A stretch of 64,000 bases of DNA from Bacteroidales bacterium. GTDB taxonomy: Bacteria; Bacteroidota; Bacteroidia; Bacteroidales; JAQXIO01. Location of the stretch: assembly GCA_029007825.1 (NCBI GenBank), contig JAQXIO010000032.1, forward strand, positions 41,109 to 105,108, in the 5' to 3' direction. Below the pieces are notes generated by a model. That model made no database searches. It was not told the origin of the DNA and was given only the letters and a program-made list of their open reading frames with translations. Positions 45,695-54,838 of the stretch are shown here, one piece after another. The position numbers were made by a program, and so were the translations under genes. The stretch's first letter is position 1; every line of letters starts with the position of its first letter.

Positions 45695-46726
45695 TCTTTT
45701 ACCCACATTATTACCTTCCGAGCGCTTCAGTATATTACGAATTGCCGCTTCAATTATAGTATCCTCTCCTTTGGCAACATCTTCGGGCAATAATTCAACT
45801 TTTACATCCGGCTCTATCCCTTCTTCTATATGCTGCATATCCCGGTCATATGTCGGAGCGGCAGAAAAACGAACGCTCCAACCAATGGGTATCTCGGATG
45901 TAAACGGAAATCCTCCGCCTCCGCCCGTTTTATCCCCCATCGTAACTACCTGCGGCATATAACGCATACGATTTACAAAATCATTCGTTGCACTGTAACA
46001 ACTACGGTTAGTCAAAACAACGACAGGTCTCGTAAAAATTTCATATTCCGATGGTTCGGCATAAGTCGGTCTGGGTTTTGAAAAATCATTATGTCCTTTT
46101 CCCGTCTTATAACTAGTATATCCGACTAAGGTCTTTTCCTGAGTGAAACGGGAAACGATTTTTTCCACATTCGATAAATTTCCCCCTCCGTTATTCCGGA
46201 CATCGAGAATCAAACCTTTGCAATGACGGAATTTATAAAATATTGCCTGTAAATTTCCTTCCCCTACTCCATTAGAGAAATTTCCGTAATAAATATATCC
46301 TATACTATCCTGTATGATCGTGTATTTCATACCTGCTGCAATCTGATATCTTTTACCCAAATATTTTTCATCAACTATTTTCCCGTCGAAATTCTCAGGG
46401 TAATCATCGAACCAAGCCTCATAACGGGAAACATCGAAAGCCGAAATAAGATTCACATGACCATCTTTTAATTCAGCAAGCATCTCTCCCATAAGATTAA
46501 AAAAAGTCTCTGTCGAAGTTATTCCTATCAAACGGTATTGATAATGTTCTTTCACCTCCTGCCAATCGATATCCTTTAAATCAAAAAAACAATATCGTTC
46601 ATCCAGAATTGTCCATAAAGCCTCAAAATTTCCCTGGGCATTATTCATAAACACCTCGTCCTCACGGCAAGAATTACCCATAAGGGCTAGAAAAAGCAAC
46701 AACCAACGATATCCTATTCTTCCCAT
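45680..46726 (-). CDS. S41-family (C-terminal processing type) peptidase lipoprotein
   Basis: The 348-residue protein has a lipoprotein signal with Cys20 in LALMGNSC. The S41 core spans about 130-300: LKDGHVNLI is N-terminal to it, then GLILDVRNNGGG with the oxyanion-type glycine run, the nucleophile Ser245 in RSCYSATNDF and TMGDKTGGGGG. A classical PDZ domain is not obvious, as in many Bacteroidetes S41 lipoproteins. It overlaps the DUF3316 gene by 13 nt and is the third gene after parC. The substrate is unknown. Confidence 0.85.
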   Translation of the reverse strand: MGRIGYRWLLLFLALMGNSCREDEVFMNNAQGNFEALWTILDERYCFFDLKDIDWQEVKEHYQYRLIGITSTETFFNLMGEMLAELKDGHVNLISAFDVSRYEAWFDDYPENFDGKIVDEKYLGKRYQIAAGMKYTIIQDSIGYIYYGNFSNGVGEGNLQAIFYKFRHCKGLILDVRNNGGGNLSNVEKIVSRFTQEKTLVGYTSYKTGKGHNDFSKPRPTYAEPSEYEIFTRPVVVLTNRSCYSATNDFVNRMRYMPQVVTMGDKTGGGGGFPFTSEIPIGWSVRFSAAPTYDRDMQHIEEGIEPDVKVELLPEDVAKGEDTIIEAAIRNILKRSEGNNVGKRVGGI

Positions 46727-47577
46727 AAATAAAAAGAATTTGGTTTAGATAATTGTTTTATCCGCTTTCCGCCAAAGGAAAGAACATCCCGGGCAAAGCC
46801 GATCATAAAACCATTATATACGGAATAAGCTGTAAGATTCGATACATCCCTACGGTAGAAATCACCATAATAACCGATGCGAAGAGTCATATTTCCTAAT
46901 GGAAGGTCTGCTGTAATCAAAGCTTTACATGCCCTCTGATTATGAAAAGATGCAAAATGAACAATTCCTTTATAATCTTTCAATCCGAAAATCTCATAGT
47001 AAGATTGTCCGTAATGTGGAGAAAAGAGAGTTCCTAAAAAAGGAATATCGACCTGGGCTTTCAACGAAATCGGATAATTTCTCACATTAAGCTGATAAAG
47101 CGCTATTCCTGATAAATTAAGATTAAGAGAAACATTCGCATTCGCAGGATTATTTACATTCCGGTCATTATAAATTCCACCTATATACGGAGAAAAAGAC
47201 CCTCCCGCAAATAAGGTCAACCGGGGTAGTGGCGTAAACCTATAATGATAGCCTAATGTATAACGTATCCCGCCGGATAAGTAATTCGCTGTTTTCGAAG
47301 GGTTCGTTGTTTTTGAGAAACGTGCTTCAAACGAATGGTACACAGAAAGTTTTTTAGATGGCTTACCAATAGCATGCATCCATTCCGTATGCAGATTCAC
47401 ACCAAAACCGGAATATTCCAACGGAGAAAGATAGGTATCGTATTCATAGCTTTTTCCAACACCAACCATCAGTGCATTATGAACCAGAGCCGGAGCGTCA
47501 TTTTTCTGAGCCTTTACAGGGTAGCCACAGCAAAAGACACAAACGAAAAATAGACATTTTATGATTTTATATGTCAT
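46714..47577 (-). CDS. DUF3316 outer-membrane barrel-like protein
   Basis: The 287-residue protein has a signal peptide ending near YPVKAQ. It is followed by strand-rich sequence with many aromatic residues (HYRFTPLPRLTLFAGG, MTLRIGYYGDFYRRDVSN), fitting a β-barrel of the DUF3316 family found in Bacteroidales. The function is unknown. It overlaps parC upstream by 4 nt and the S41 lipoprotein downstream by 13 nt, so the three genes are translationally linked. Confidence 0.72.
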   Translation of the reverse strand: MTYKIIKCLFFVCVFCCGYPVKAQKNDAPALVHNALMVGVGKSYEYDTYLSPLEYSGFGVNLHTEWMHAIGKPSKKLSVYHSFEARFSKTTNPSKTANYLSGGIRYTLGYHYRFTPLPRLTLFAGGSFSPYIGGIYNDRNVNNPANANVSLNLNLSGIALYQLNVRNYPISLKAQVDIPFLGTLFSPHYGQSYYEIFGLKDYKGIVHFASFHNQRACKALITADLPLGNMTLRIGYYGDFYRRDVSNLTAYSVYNGFMIGFARDVLSFGGKRIKQLSKPNSFYLWEE

Positions 47578-50195
47578 TCAAAAGGCAATAAATCTTCATT
47601 CTCTTCCAAATCTGCGCCCTCTTTATCTTCCGATGCATCTGCCTGCACTTCTGGAGGGTAACGCAAAAGTTCCAGTTCCTTCACCTGGGCCACATCATAA
47701 GTTGAAAGCCGTTTACCCTTTGCCCGGAAACTTTTCGTTGCAATAAATTCTTCGGCATCTATCTCAATTGTACCCCGGAATGCATCATTACCTCCAAAAA
47801 CAACCTCAATTCTCGGATAAACCGTATCTGAAAGCAAAAGTAATTTCGACGCCGGATTTTCACCTAAGAAACTCTGTTTTTTTAAAGATTGTTCCAATTG
47901 AAAGCGTTTCAAATAAGGATAATTATTTTGGTCAGCATCAAAAAGAACAGCAGTCCATATCTTATTGGAGTCAAATTTTTCTATCCTCAGGATATCAGGT
48001 TCATAATGGTTGCTTATCTCAAAGGTCGTCGTATAATACTGCCCATCCTTATGTATAACCAATACCTGATCATCGCTCTGGAACTCTCCCAAATAATCAC
48101 CGCGCCCGTCATAATTCAACCGCAACACATCCCGGTCGAACCAGACCTCACGTCCTCCTAATGTAGAACCACCTTTCTGTTTCAGCGATACTTTATGAAT
48201 TTCCGCCTTTGTAAGAAGATTTCCCATCGATTGACGTCCTTTAATGGCAATAGAGCTAAAATCTTTCTCAAAGCTTAATATCTTCTGTCTGATCTTAGGC
48301 TTCAGCAACACCTTTATAACCTCAGCCTCACCATTCGGATTAGCACTGAAATAAAGAATACGCGACCCGGATTCACCCTGTGTAAGATCATACTCCTTAT
48401 CACGAGTCACTCCCGTCACCGCAAAACGTTTTATATAACTAGCCCCGGCCTTTCCATTACGATAAGCGACATTATAAATCGTCCGGTTATCATTTCTTTT
48501 AAAAACATTCAGATATAAAACATTTTTCCCGACAAATAGCTTATCCGAAACTTTAACGACTTTGTATTTTCCGTCTCTGAAGAAAATAATTATATCGTCT
48601 ATATCGGAACAGTTACAAACAAATTCATCTTTTTTCAGAGCAGTTCCGATAAATCCTTCTTCGCGGTTGATATACAGCTTTTCATTCGCCTCTACAACCT
48701 TAGTAGCAACAATCGTATCAAAACTTCGTATTTCCGTATTCCGTTTATAATTTTTACCGTACTTATCTTTTAGTCCGGAAAACCAATCGATCGTATATTG
48801 AACCAAATGAGCCAAGTGATGGTCGATCTGTTCAATCTGCGTATTGTAAGCAGCGATCAGGTCATCTGCTTTCTTTGCATTAAATTTTAGGATACGGCCC
48901 ATTTTTATCTCCATCAACCGTAAGATATCTTCTCTATAAACTTCACGGACGAACAGAGACTTAAAAGGCTCAAGACGCTGGTCGATATGCTTAACCGCAT
49001 CGTCCATATTCTCAGCATTTTCAAACCCTTTGTCTTTATAGATACGTTCCTGAATGAAAATTTTTTCCAGAGAAGCGAAAAACAATATCTCGAGCAACTC
49101 TCCCTTTTGTATCTCCAACTCCGATTTAAGGAGATTCATCGTATGATCTGTCGAATGTTTCAACACATCGCTGACTCGCAAAAAATTAGGTGAATCATCG
49201 GCAATTACGCAACAATTCGGAGAGATATTGATTTCACAATCGGTAAATGCATAAAGAGCGTCTATCGTTTTATCAGAAGAGACGCCAGGAGCCAGATGAA
49301 TCAAAATTTCAACGTTATTGGCAGTATTGTCATCTATTTTCCGAATTTTTATTTTTCCCTTATCATTCGCCTTTAATATAGACTCGATTAACGTAGAGGT
49401 AGTTTTCCCATACGGAATCTCGGTAATGACCAAAGTTTTATTGTCGATCTTCCCGATTTTCGCCCTTACCTTTACGGAGCCTCCACGTTCGCCATCGTTA
49501 TATTTGGACACGTCGATAAGTCCTCCTGTCTGGAAATCGGGATAAAGTTCAAACTCCTCTCCTTTCAGATAGGCGACTGAAGCATCCAGAAGCTCCACAA
49601 AATTATGCGGCAATACTTTAGACGAAAGGCCTACGGCAATACCTTCCACCCCTTGAGCTAATAGAAGAGGGAATTTTACAGGCAACGTAACCGGCTCTTT
49701 ATTCCTTCCGTCATAAGAAGGTTTCCATTCCGTAGTTTTAGGATTAAAAACAACATCTAAGGCAAACTTCGTCAACCGTGCTTCTATGTATCGTGGAGCG
49801 GCAGCGCCGTCTCCCGTAAGGATATTTCCCCAGTTGCCCTGACAATCGATCAGCAAATCCTTTTGACCCAACTGAACCAGCGCGTCGCCGATAGAGGCAT
49901 CGCCATGAGGGTGAAACTGCATCGTATGACCTACGATATTTGCAACCTTATTATAACGCCCGTCATCCAATCTTTTCATTGCGTGCAATATCCGGCGTTG
50001 CACCGGTTTCAGCCCATCATTCAGATGCGGCACAGCACGTTCTAAAATTACATATGACGCATAATCGAGAAACCAGTTCTGGTACATTCCCGAAATATGT
50101 GTTACAGAGTCGCCTCTGGCATTTATGGGAACTTTATATTCCGAATGAGTTTCTTTATCTTCCTGAGTGTCATCCAATAAATCTTCCGGTCTCAT
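47574..50195 (-). CDS. parC: DNA topoisomerase IV subunit A (ParC type)
   Basis: The type IIA topoisomerase A subunit cleaves and rejoins DNA. The 873-residue protein has the breakage-reunion domain beginning WFLDYASYVILERAVPHLND, the DNA-binding HPHGDASIGDALV, and the catalytic Tyr136 in APRYIEARL. The C-terminal part (about 500-830) looks like a divergent β-pinwheel without a clear GyrA box (QxxGGxG), favouring ParC over GyrA. No parE/gyrB partner is in the window. It is followed by DUF3316 with a 4-nt overlap. A -7-like box lies at 50254-50261. Confidence 0.9.
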   Translation of the reverse strand: MRPEDLLDDTQEDKETHSEYKVPINARGDSVTHISGMYQNWFLDYASYVILERAVPHLNDGLKPVQRRILHAMKRLDDGRYNKVANIVGHTMQFHPHGDASIGDALVQLGQKDLLIDCQGNWGNILTGDGAAAPRYIEARLTKFALDVVFNPKTTEWKPSYDGRNKEPVTLPVKFPLLLAQGVEGIAVGLSSKVLPHNFVELLDASVAYLKGEEFELYPDFQTGGLIDVSKYNDGERGGSVKVRAKIGKIDNKTLVITEIPYGKTTSTLIESILKANDKGKIKIRKIDDNTANNVEILIHLAPGVSSDKTIDALYAFTDCEINISPNCCVIADDSPNFLRVSDVLKHSTDHTMNLLKSELEIQKGELLEILFFASLEKIFIQERIYKDKGFENAENMDDAVKHIDQRLEPFKSLFVREVYREDILRLMEIKMGRILKFNAKKADDLIAAYNTQIEQIDHHLAHLVQYTIDWFSGLKDKYGKNYKRNTEIRSFDTIVATKVVEANEKLYINREEGFIGTALKKDEFVCNCSDIDDIIIFFRDGKYKVVKVSDKLFVGKNVLYLNVFKRNDNRTIYNVAYRNGKAGASYIKRFAVTGVTRDKEYDLTQGESGSRILYFSANPNGEAEVIKVLLKPKIRQKILSFEKDFSSIAIKGRQSMGNLLTKAEIHKVSLKQKGGSTLGGREVWFDRDVLRLNYDGRGDYLGEFQSDDQVLVIHKDGQYYTTTFEISNHYEPDILRIEKFDSNKIWTAVLFDADQNNYPYLKRFQLEQSLKKQSFLGENPASKLLLLSDTVYPRIEVVFGGNDAFRGTIEIDAEEFIATKSFRAKGKRLSTYDVAQVKELELLRYPPEVQADASEDKEGADLEENEDLLPFE

Positions 50196-50253
50196 ACAAC
50201 GAATAAAAAATGGGATTTTAAGAGAGTTACGTCAATAATTGAGGTTACATGTA

Positions 50254-50261
50254 CAAATATA
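50254..50261 (-). promoter_or_regulatory. -7 box of the parC operon
   Basis: The minus strand reads TATATTTG, about 59 nt before the parC ATG. No -33 TTTG is seen at 19 nt. A near-consensus CTTACTTTG on the plus strand at about 50284-50292 may serve the divergent glyS. Confidence 0.4.
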
Positions 50262-50333
50262 CGAACATAATCGAAAAAAATCACTTACTTTGCAGAGTAA
50301 TTGAACTTAAAATATTTATAGAGAATAAAGATA

Positions 50334-51881
50334 ATGGCACAGCAGGAAGATGTTTTCAAAAAGTTAGTATCCCACTGTAAAGAGTATGGATTTGTGTTCC
50401 CGTCATCCGAAATATACGACGGCCTTGGCGCTGTTTACGATTATGGACAAATGGGAGTAGAATTGAAAAACAATATAAAAAGATACTGGTGGGACAGCAT
50501 GGTCCTCCTGAATGAAAATGTAGTAGGAATAGATTCTGCCATTTTCATGCACCCGACAATATGGAAAGCTTCCGGGCACGTGGATGCCTTCAACGATCCG
50601 CTCATCGACAATAAAGATTCTAAAAAACGCTATCGTGCCGATGTTCTTATTGAAGATTATCTGGCAAAAATCGATGAAAAGATCGAGAAAGAGGTCGAGA
50701 AAGCTGCAAAAAGATTCGGCGACGCATTCGACCGTACGAAATTCATGGAAACCAACGGACGCGTATTGGAACATCTGGCAAAAAAAGAAGAGGTGCACAC
50801 TCGCTTTGCCAAAGCTCTGAACGATTCGAATTTCGACGATTTACGTCAACTTATCATCGATTGTGAAATCGCATGTCCCATCAGTGGCACCCGCAACTGG
50901 ACGGAAGTGCGCCAGTTCAATCTGATGTTCGCTACAGAAATGGGCTCAACATCCGATGGAGCCATGAAAGTTTATCTCCGTCCGGAAACAGCACAGGGAA
51001 TTTTCGTAAACTTTTTAAATGTCCAGAAAACCGGACGCATGAAAATACCGTTCGGTATAGCTCAGATAGGAAAAGCATTCCGCAACGAAATCGTAGCACG
51101 TCAGTTTATTTTCCGCATGCGCGAATTCGAGCAAATGGAGATGCAGTTCTTTGTTCGCCCCGGTGAAGAACTGGAATGGTTCAAAAAGTGGAAAGAGACC
51201 CGTTTAAAATGGCATAAAGCGTTAGGGTTAGGGGATAAAAAATATCGTTATCACGATCACGAAAAGCTGGCACATTATGCCAATGCCGCTACTGATATCG
51301 AGTTTGAAATGCCATTCGGTTTTAAAGAAGTAGAAGGTATCCATTCACGTACGGATTTCGATTTAAGCAGCCATGAAAAATTCTCGGGTAAAAAAATCCA
51401 GTACTTCGATCCGGAGCTGAATAAGTCTTACACTCCATACGTGATCGAAACATCCATCGGAGTTGACCGTATGTTCCTAAGCATTATGGCCGGTTCTTAC
51501 CATGAAGAGACTTTGGAAGGGGGAGATACTCGTGTTGTCCTGAAATTTCCGCCTGCACTCGCTCCAATAAAACTGGCTGTATTACCGTTAGTAAAAAAAG
51601 ACGGTCTACCGGAAAAGGCACGGGAAATCATCAACTTATTGAAATTCGATTTCAAATGCCAGTACGACGAAAAAGATTCGATCGGGAAACGTTACCGCCG
51701 TCAGGATGCCATCGGTACTCCTTTCTGTGTGACGATAGACCATCAAAGCCTTGAAGATAATTGCGTAACGATCCGTTTCCGTGATACAATGCAGCAGGAA
51801 CGGGTTCCAATTGCTTCATTGCACGAAATCATCGCCGATAAAGTGAGTATGAAGAATTTGTATAAACAAATCACAGAATAA
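50334..51881 (+). CDS. glyS: Glycyl-tRNA synthetase (α2 type)
   Basis: The enzyme charges tRNA-Gly. The 515-residue class II synthetase starts FKKLVSHCKEYGFVFPSSEIY and has YDYGQMGVELKNNIK, motif 2/3-type RPETAQGIFVNF, the conserved FRNEI and REFEQMEMQFF, and the C-terminal anticodon-binding domain (about 415-510). The α2 (GlyQS/eukaryotic-like) form, rather than the α2β2 form, is normal in Bacteroidetes. It starts a plus-strand unit with the FKBP lipoprotein 7 nt downstream. Confidence 0.96.
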   Translation: MAQQEDVFKKLVSHCKEYGFVFPSSEIYDGLGAVYDYGQMGVELKNNIKRYWWDSMVLLNENVVGIDSAIFMHPTIWKASGHVDAFNDPLIDNKDSKKRYRADVLIEDYLAKIDEKIEKEVEKAAKRFGDAFDRTKFMETNGRVLEHLAKKEEVHTRFAKALNDSNFDDLRQLIIDCEIACPISGTRNWTEVRQFNLMFATEMGSTSDGAMKVYLRPETAQGIFVNFLNVQKTGRMKIPFGIAQIGKAFRNEIVARQFIFRMREFEQMEMQFFVRPGEELEWFKKWKETRLKWHKALGLGDKKYRYHDHEKLAHYANAATDIEFEMPFGFKEVEGIHSRTDFDLSSHEKFSGKKIQYFDPELNKSYTPYVIETSIGVDRMFLSIMAGSYHEETLEGGDTRVVLKFPPALAPIKLAVLPLVKKDGLPEKAREIINLLKFDFKCQYDEKDSIGKRYRRQDAIGTPFCVTIDHQSLEDNCVTIRFRDTMQQERVPIASLHEIIADKVSMKNLYKQITE

Positions 51882-51888
51882 AAAATAA

Positions 51889-52416
51889 ATGAAAGGAATC
51901 AATTGCCTGCTCACACTCTTCCTGGCAATAATATTTATTACTGCCTGCGATAAAAATAACGAACCTTCTTATGATGCGGAATGGAAAAAGCAAAACGAGG
52001 ATTTCTTTTTTAATATTCCCAAAGATTCCATACCAATTCCACCAGATACTGCAAGATACCATAAACTAACTGACCTTAGTACTTTAGATGATATTTATTA
52101 TAAAATATTAGTTCCCGGTAAAGGGGAAATTCCATATTTTACCGACTCCGTAAAAGTTATTTATACAGGATGGCTAATAAACGATTCTATTTTCGACACT
52201 ACGGAAGGCAGTAAATATGAATTTACCGGCAGGCCTTTTAAGGTATCGGGAACTATTGCCGGATGGCGTACTGCCTTACAAAATATGCCCGTTGGATCCA
52301 AATGGAGAATTATTGTTCCGTGGGCTCTCGGATACGGTGCAAACGGAAGTGGTGATATTCCGGGTTACTCTACTCTAATTTTCGATATGGAATTAAAATC
52401 GATTATAAACCGGTAA
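51889..52416 (+). CDS. FKBP-type peptidyl-prolyl isomerase lipoprotein
   Basis: The 175-residue protein has a lipoprotein signal (lipobox FITAC, Cys about residue 20) and a C-terminal FKBP domain (about 75-172): VKVIYTGWLINDSIFDTT, VSGTIAGWRTALQNMPVGSK and VPWALGYGANGSGDIPGYSTLIFDMEL. Some of the usual binding-pocket aromatics are kept. It is anchored in a membrane and probably helps fold envelope proteins. It follows glyS by 7 nt and ends at a strong bidirectional terminator. Confidence 0.88.
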   Translation: MKGINCLLTLFLAIIFITACDKNNEPSYDAEWKKQNEDFFFNIPKDSIPIPPDTARYHKLTDLSTLDDIYYKILVPGKGEIPYFTDSVKVIYTGWLINDSIFDTTEGSKYEFTGRPFKVSGTIAGWRTALQNMPVGSKWRIIVPWALGYGANGSGDIPGYSTLIFDMELKSIINR

Positions 52417-52454
52417 TTATCTATATCTAAATCTAAGATATACGGATATACTAA

Positions 52455-52490
52455 AAATAAAGGGGAGCTTAAAAAAGCTCCCCTTTATTT
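52455..52490. terminator. Bidirectional terminator between the FKBP gene and asd
   Basis: A 16-bp perfect stem has arms 52455-52470 and 52475-52490 (core AAAGGGGAGCTT) and an AAAA loop. T-rich ends on both strands serve both converging genes. Confidence 0.9.
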
Positions 52491-52506
52491 TCTATAATGC
52501 AGTAAC

Positions 52507-53517
52507 TTATTTAATGTTACCCACTTTCAACAGATACTCTGCAATCTGAACCGCATTCAAAGCTGCACCTTTTTTTATCTGATCACTTACCGTCCAGAAT
52601 GATAACCCGTTCGGATTAGTCAGATCTTTACGGATACGCCCTACATACACAGGATCTTTTCCCGCTATAAAAAGAGGCATGGGGTAGTCTTTCTTTGCCG
52701 GATCATCCTGAAGGATAATACCCTCAGCTTCGGCAAAAGCTTTACGTGCCTCTTCGATACTAACCGGAGCTTCTGTTTCAACCCAGGTTACCTCCGAATG
52801 TGCACGCATTACGGGAACACGCACGCACGTAGCGCTCACTTCAATATCCGAATGCATAATTTTACGGGTTTCATTATACATTTTCATCTCCTCTTTCGTG
52901 TAACCGTTATCGGTGAAAACATCTACCTGAGGAATCAGGTTATACGCCAGCTGATATGCAAATTTAGCAACTGTAGGCTCCTCACCTTTCAATAACTGTT
53001 CATATTGCTTAACCAGTTCATCCATAGCCGAAGCCCCTGCTCCACTCGCAGCCTGATAGGTTGCAACATGCACTTTTCTGATATGCGATACCCTTTCAAT
53101 TGCATTTAATGCTACCACCATTTGTATCGTAGTACAATTCGGATTAGCAATAATACCACGCGGACGATTCAACGCATCCTCCGGATTCACCTCCGGAACA
53201 ACTAAAGGCACCTCGGAGTCCATACGGAAGGCACTTGAGTTATCGATCATCACCGTGCCATGTTTTGTAATGGTTGAAGCAAAATCGACAGATGTTCCGC
53301 CTCCGGCAGAAACAAAAGCAATATCAATTCCCTTAAAATCGTCATTATGTTTTAACTCTTTTACGGTATACTGTTTACCGCGAAAGGTATAAACACGACC
53401 TGCACTTCTGGAAGAGCCAAACAAGACTAGCTCATCCATCGGGAAGTTTCTTTCATCGAGCACACGAAGGAATTCCTGTCCTACGGCTCCACTTGCTCCA
53501 ACAATTGCTACTTTCAT
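52507..53517 (-). CDS. asd: Aspartate-semialdehyde dehydrogenase
   Basis: Asd reduces aspartyl phosphate to the semialdehyde, the branch to lysine/diaminopimelate, threonine and methionine. The 336-residue protein has the NADP-binding [17 protein letters not shown], the catalytic Cys in [10 protein letters not shown], and the substrate Arg/His in [11 protein letters not shown]. Length is typical. It is monocistronic; a perfect -7 box (53630-53637) implies a leader of about 106 nt in which I see no recognised riboswitch. Confidence 0.96.
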   Translation of the reverse strand: MKVAIVGASGAVGQEFLRVLDERNFPMDELVLFGSSRSAGRVYTFRGKQYTVKELKHNDDFKGIDIAFVSAGGGTSVDFASTITKHGTVMIDNSSAFRMDSEVPLVVPEVNPEDALNRPRGIIANPNCTTIQMVVALNAIERVSHIRKVHVATYQAASGAGASAMDELVKQYEQLLKGEEPTVAKFAYQLAYNLIPQVDVFTDNGYTKEEMKMYNETRKIMHSDIEVSATCVRVPVMRAHSEVTWVETEAPVSIEEARKAFAEAEGIILQDDPAKKDYPMPLFIAGKDPVYVGRIRKDLTNPNGLSFWTVSDQIKKGAALNAVQIAEYLLKVGNIK

Positions 53518-53629
53518 TTTAATGGTTCTAATAATTTAACTGAATATATAAATAAATCATTCAAGAATTAAATCTTTCTTCTTGTCACTCAAAATTTATT
53601 ATTTGCTTAAACAACATGCTTTGAGAGCG

Positions 53630-53637
53630 CAAAGATA
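53630..53637 (-). promoter_or_regulatory. -7 box of asd
   Basis: The minus strand reads TATCTTTG (perfect TAnnTTTG), about 113 nt before the ATG at 53517. There is no clear -33 element. Confidence 0.5.
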
Positions 53638-53733
53638 GTAATTTCTGAAACTTAATCGTATACTTTATTCCAATAACGACAGAGAGTTACCTGCATTTCC
53701 GACTTTTTGTAAACAAAGAAATCTATTTTCCAA

Positions 53734-53766
53734 CAAAAAAAGGGTGAAACCAGAAGCTCCACCCTT
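53734..53766 (-). terminator. Terminator of the Cys/Lys-rich peptide gene
   Basis: On the minus strand AAGGGTG/CACCCTT arms (53760-53766 and 53740-53746) are followed by a run of seven T, just past the stop codon at 53792. Confidence 0.8.
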
Positions 53767-53791
53767 ACTTATTCTATCAAATTTGTTCCTC

Positions 53792-53998
53792 TTATTTTTT
53801 AGGACACTCTTTCTGACCTGGACACTCCTTTTTTCCCGGACACTCTTTTTTACAAGGCTTGTCCTTCTTATCACAACATTTCTCCTTCTTTTCGCACTTT
53901 TCAGTCTTGCAGCATTTTGGTGTTGCATCCTGTGCATAAACAGATCCTACTGTTGCTACCGCAAAAAGTAAGGCACATGAAACTATCAATTTTTTCAT
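53792..53998 (-). CDS. Small secreted Cys/Lys-rich peptide
   Basis: The protein has 68 residues from the ATG at 53998 (MKKLIVSC...). A longer frame to 54046 crosses its own promoter and is unlikely. The first 23 or so residues form a Sec signal peptide ending in VYAQ. The mature part of about 45 residues has nine cysteines and a great many lysines in short repeats: CCKTEKCEKKEKCC, then CKKECPGKKECPGQKECP. There is no other domain. The composition resembles a metal-binding or disulphide-rich peptide, but I recognise no family. It has a -7 box 27 nt upstream and a strong terminator, so it is a self-contained, probably expressed gene. Confidence 0.72.
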   Translation of the reverse strand: MKKLIVSCALLFAVATVGSVYAQDATPKCCKTEKCEKKEKCCDKKDKPCKKECPGKKECPGQKECPKK

Positions 53999-54024
53999 AA
54001 AACAATAAGATATTAATTCAGAAT

Positions 54025-54032
54025 CAAAGATA
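54025..54032 (-). promoter_or_regulatory. -7 box of the Cys/Lys-rich peptide gene
   Basis: The minus strand reads TATCTTTG. The predicted start near 54018 gives a 20-nt leader to the ATG at 53998 and excludes the longer frame. Confidence 0.55.
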
Positions 54033-54106
54033 CATATCTTATTCAACCAGAGTATTTAATGAACTATAAATAAATCGAAAAGATACTTTCAAAAAGCTCT
54101 TTTTTA

Positions 54107-54114
54107 TATTTTTG
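54107..54114 (+). promoter_or_regulatory. -7 box of tcdA-lolD
   Basis: TATTTTTG lies 10 nt before the tcdA ATG, implying a very short leader. No canonical -33 box is seen. Confidence 0.4.
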
Positions 54115-54124
54115 TTAGCTAATT

Positions 54125-54835
54125 ATGGAAGAGTGGGAAAAAAGAACAGCCCTTTTACTGGGAAAAGAGAGAATTGATTATCTGCATAATTGCCATGTAT
54201 TGGTTGTCGGAATGGGGGGAGTCGGAGCCTATGCGGCGGAAATGATAGCCCGGGCAGGCATCGGAAAAATGACTATTATTGACGCCGATATCATCCAACC
54301 ATCCAATATCAATCGCCAGTTGCCCGCCCTACATTCAACCATAGGAACCCCTAAAAATATAGTTATGGAAAAGCGGCTATTGGAAATCAATCCGAAAATC
54401 GAGCTGCAATCTTTTCATGAATTCATAAAAGATGAACGGACAATTGATCTTTTAGAAAATAATTCTTTTAATTTTGTAATAGACGCTATCGACTCTGTAA
54501 GCCCGAAGGTTTACCTGCTCTATAATGCCATTTTACGCAACTTAAAAATCGTATCGTCTATGGGTGCGGGAGCAAAAACAGATCCTTCAAAAATTAAAAT
54601 TGACGATATCTCCAAAAGCTATAATTGCGGATTGGCAAGGGTAGTTCGGAAACGATTAAAAGATTTAGGAATAAATAAAGGTCTACCGGTTGTCTTTTCG
54701 ACGGAGCCAGCATTGAAAGATGCTGTTATTTTTACAGAGAACGAACAGAACAAACTAACTACGGCCGGAACTGTTTCATATATGCCGGCAATATTCGGAT
54801 GCCTTCTGGCATCATATGTAATAAGAAATATCTGA
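54125..54835 (+). CDS. tcdA: tRNA threonylcarbamoyladenosine dehydratase
   Basis: TcdA (CsdL) cyclises t6A at position 37 of tRNAs to ct6A, using ATP. The 236-residue E1-like (ThiF/MoeB fold) protein has VVGMGGVGAYAAEMIARAGIG then IIDADII, and NINRQLPALHSTIG with the conserved Arg. A ThiF or HesA homologue is the alternative, but the sequence NINRQLPALHSTIGTPK is typical of TcdA. It is 3 nt upstream of lolD, so both share a transcript. Confidence 0.88.
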   Translation: MEEWEKRTALLLGKERIDYLHNCHVLVVGMGGVGAYAAEMIARAGIGKMTIIDADIIQPSNINRQLPALHSTIGTPKNIVMEKRLLEINPKIELQSFHEFIKDERTIDLLENNSFNFVIDAIDSVSPKVYLLYNAILRNLKIVSSMGAGAKTDPSKIKIDDISKSYNCGLARVVRKRLKDLGINKGLPVVFSTEPALKDAVIFTENEQNKLTTAGTVSYMPAIFGCLLASYVIRNI

Positions 54836-54838
54836 CAA

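Noticed and set aside
53665..53937. 90-residue Arg/Lys-rich frame on the minus strand
   Set aside because: It is a shifted frame of the Cys/Lys-rich peptide gene, runs through its terminator and has no start signals.
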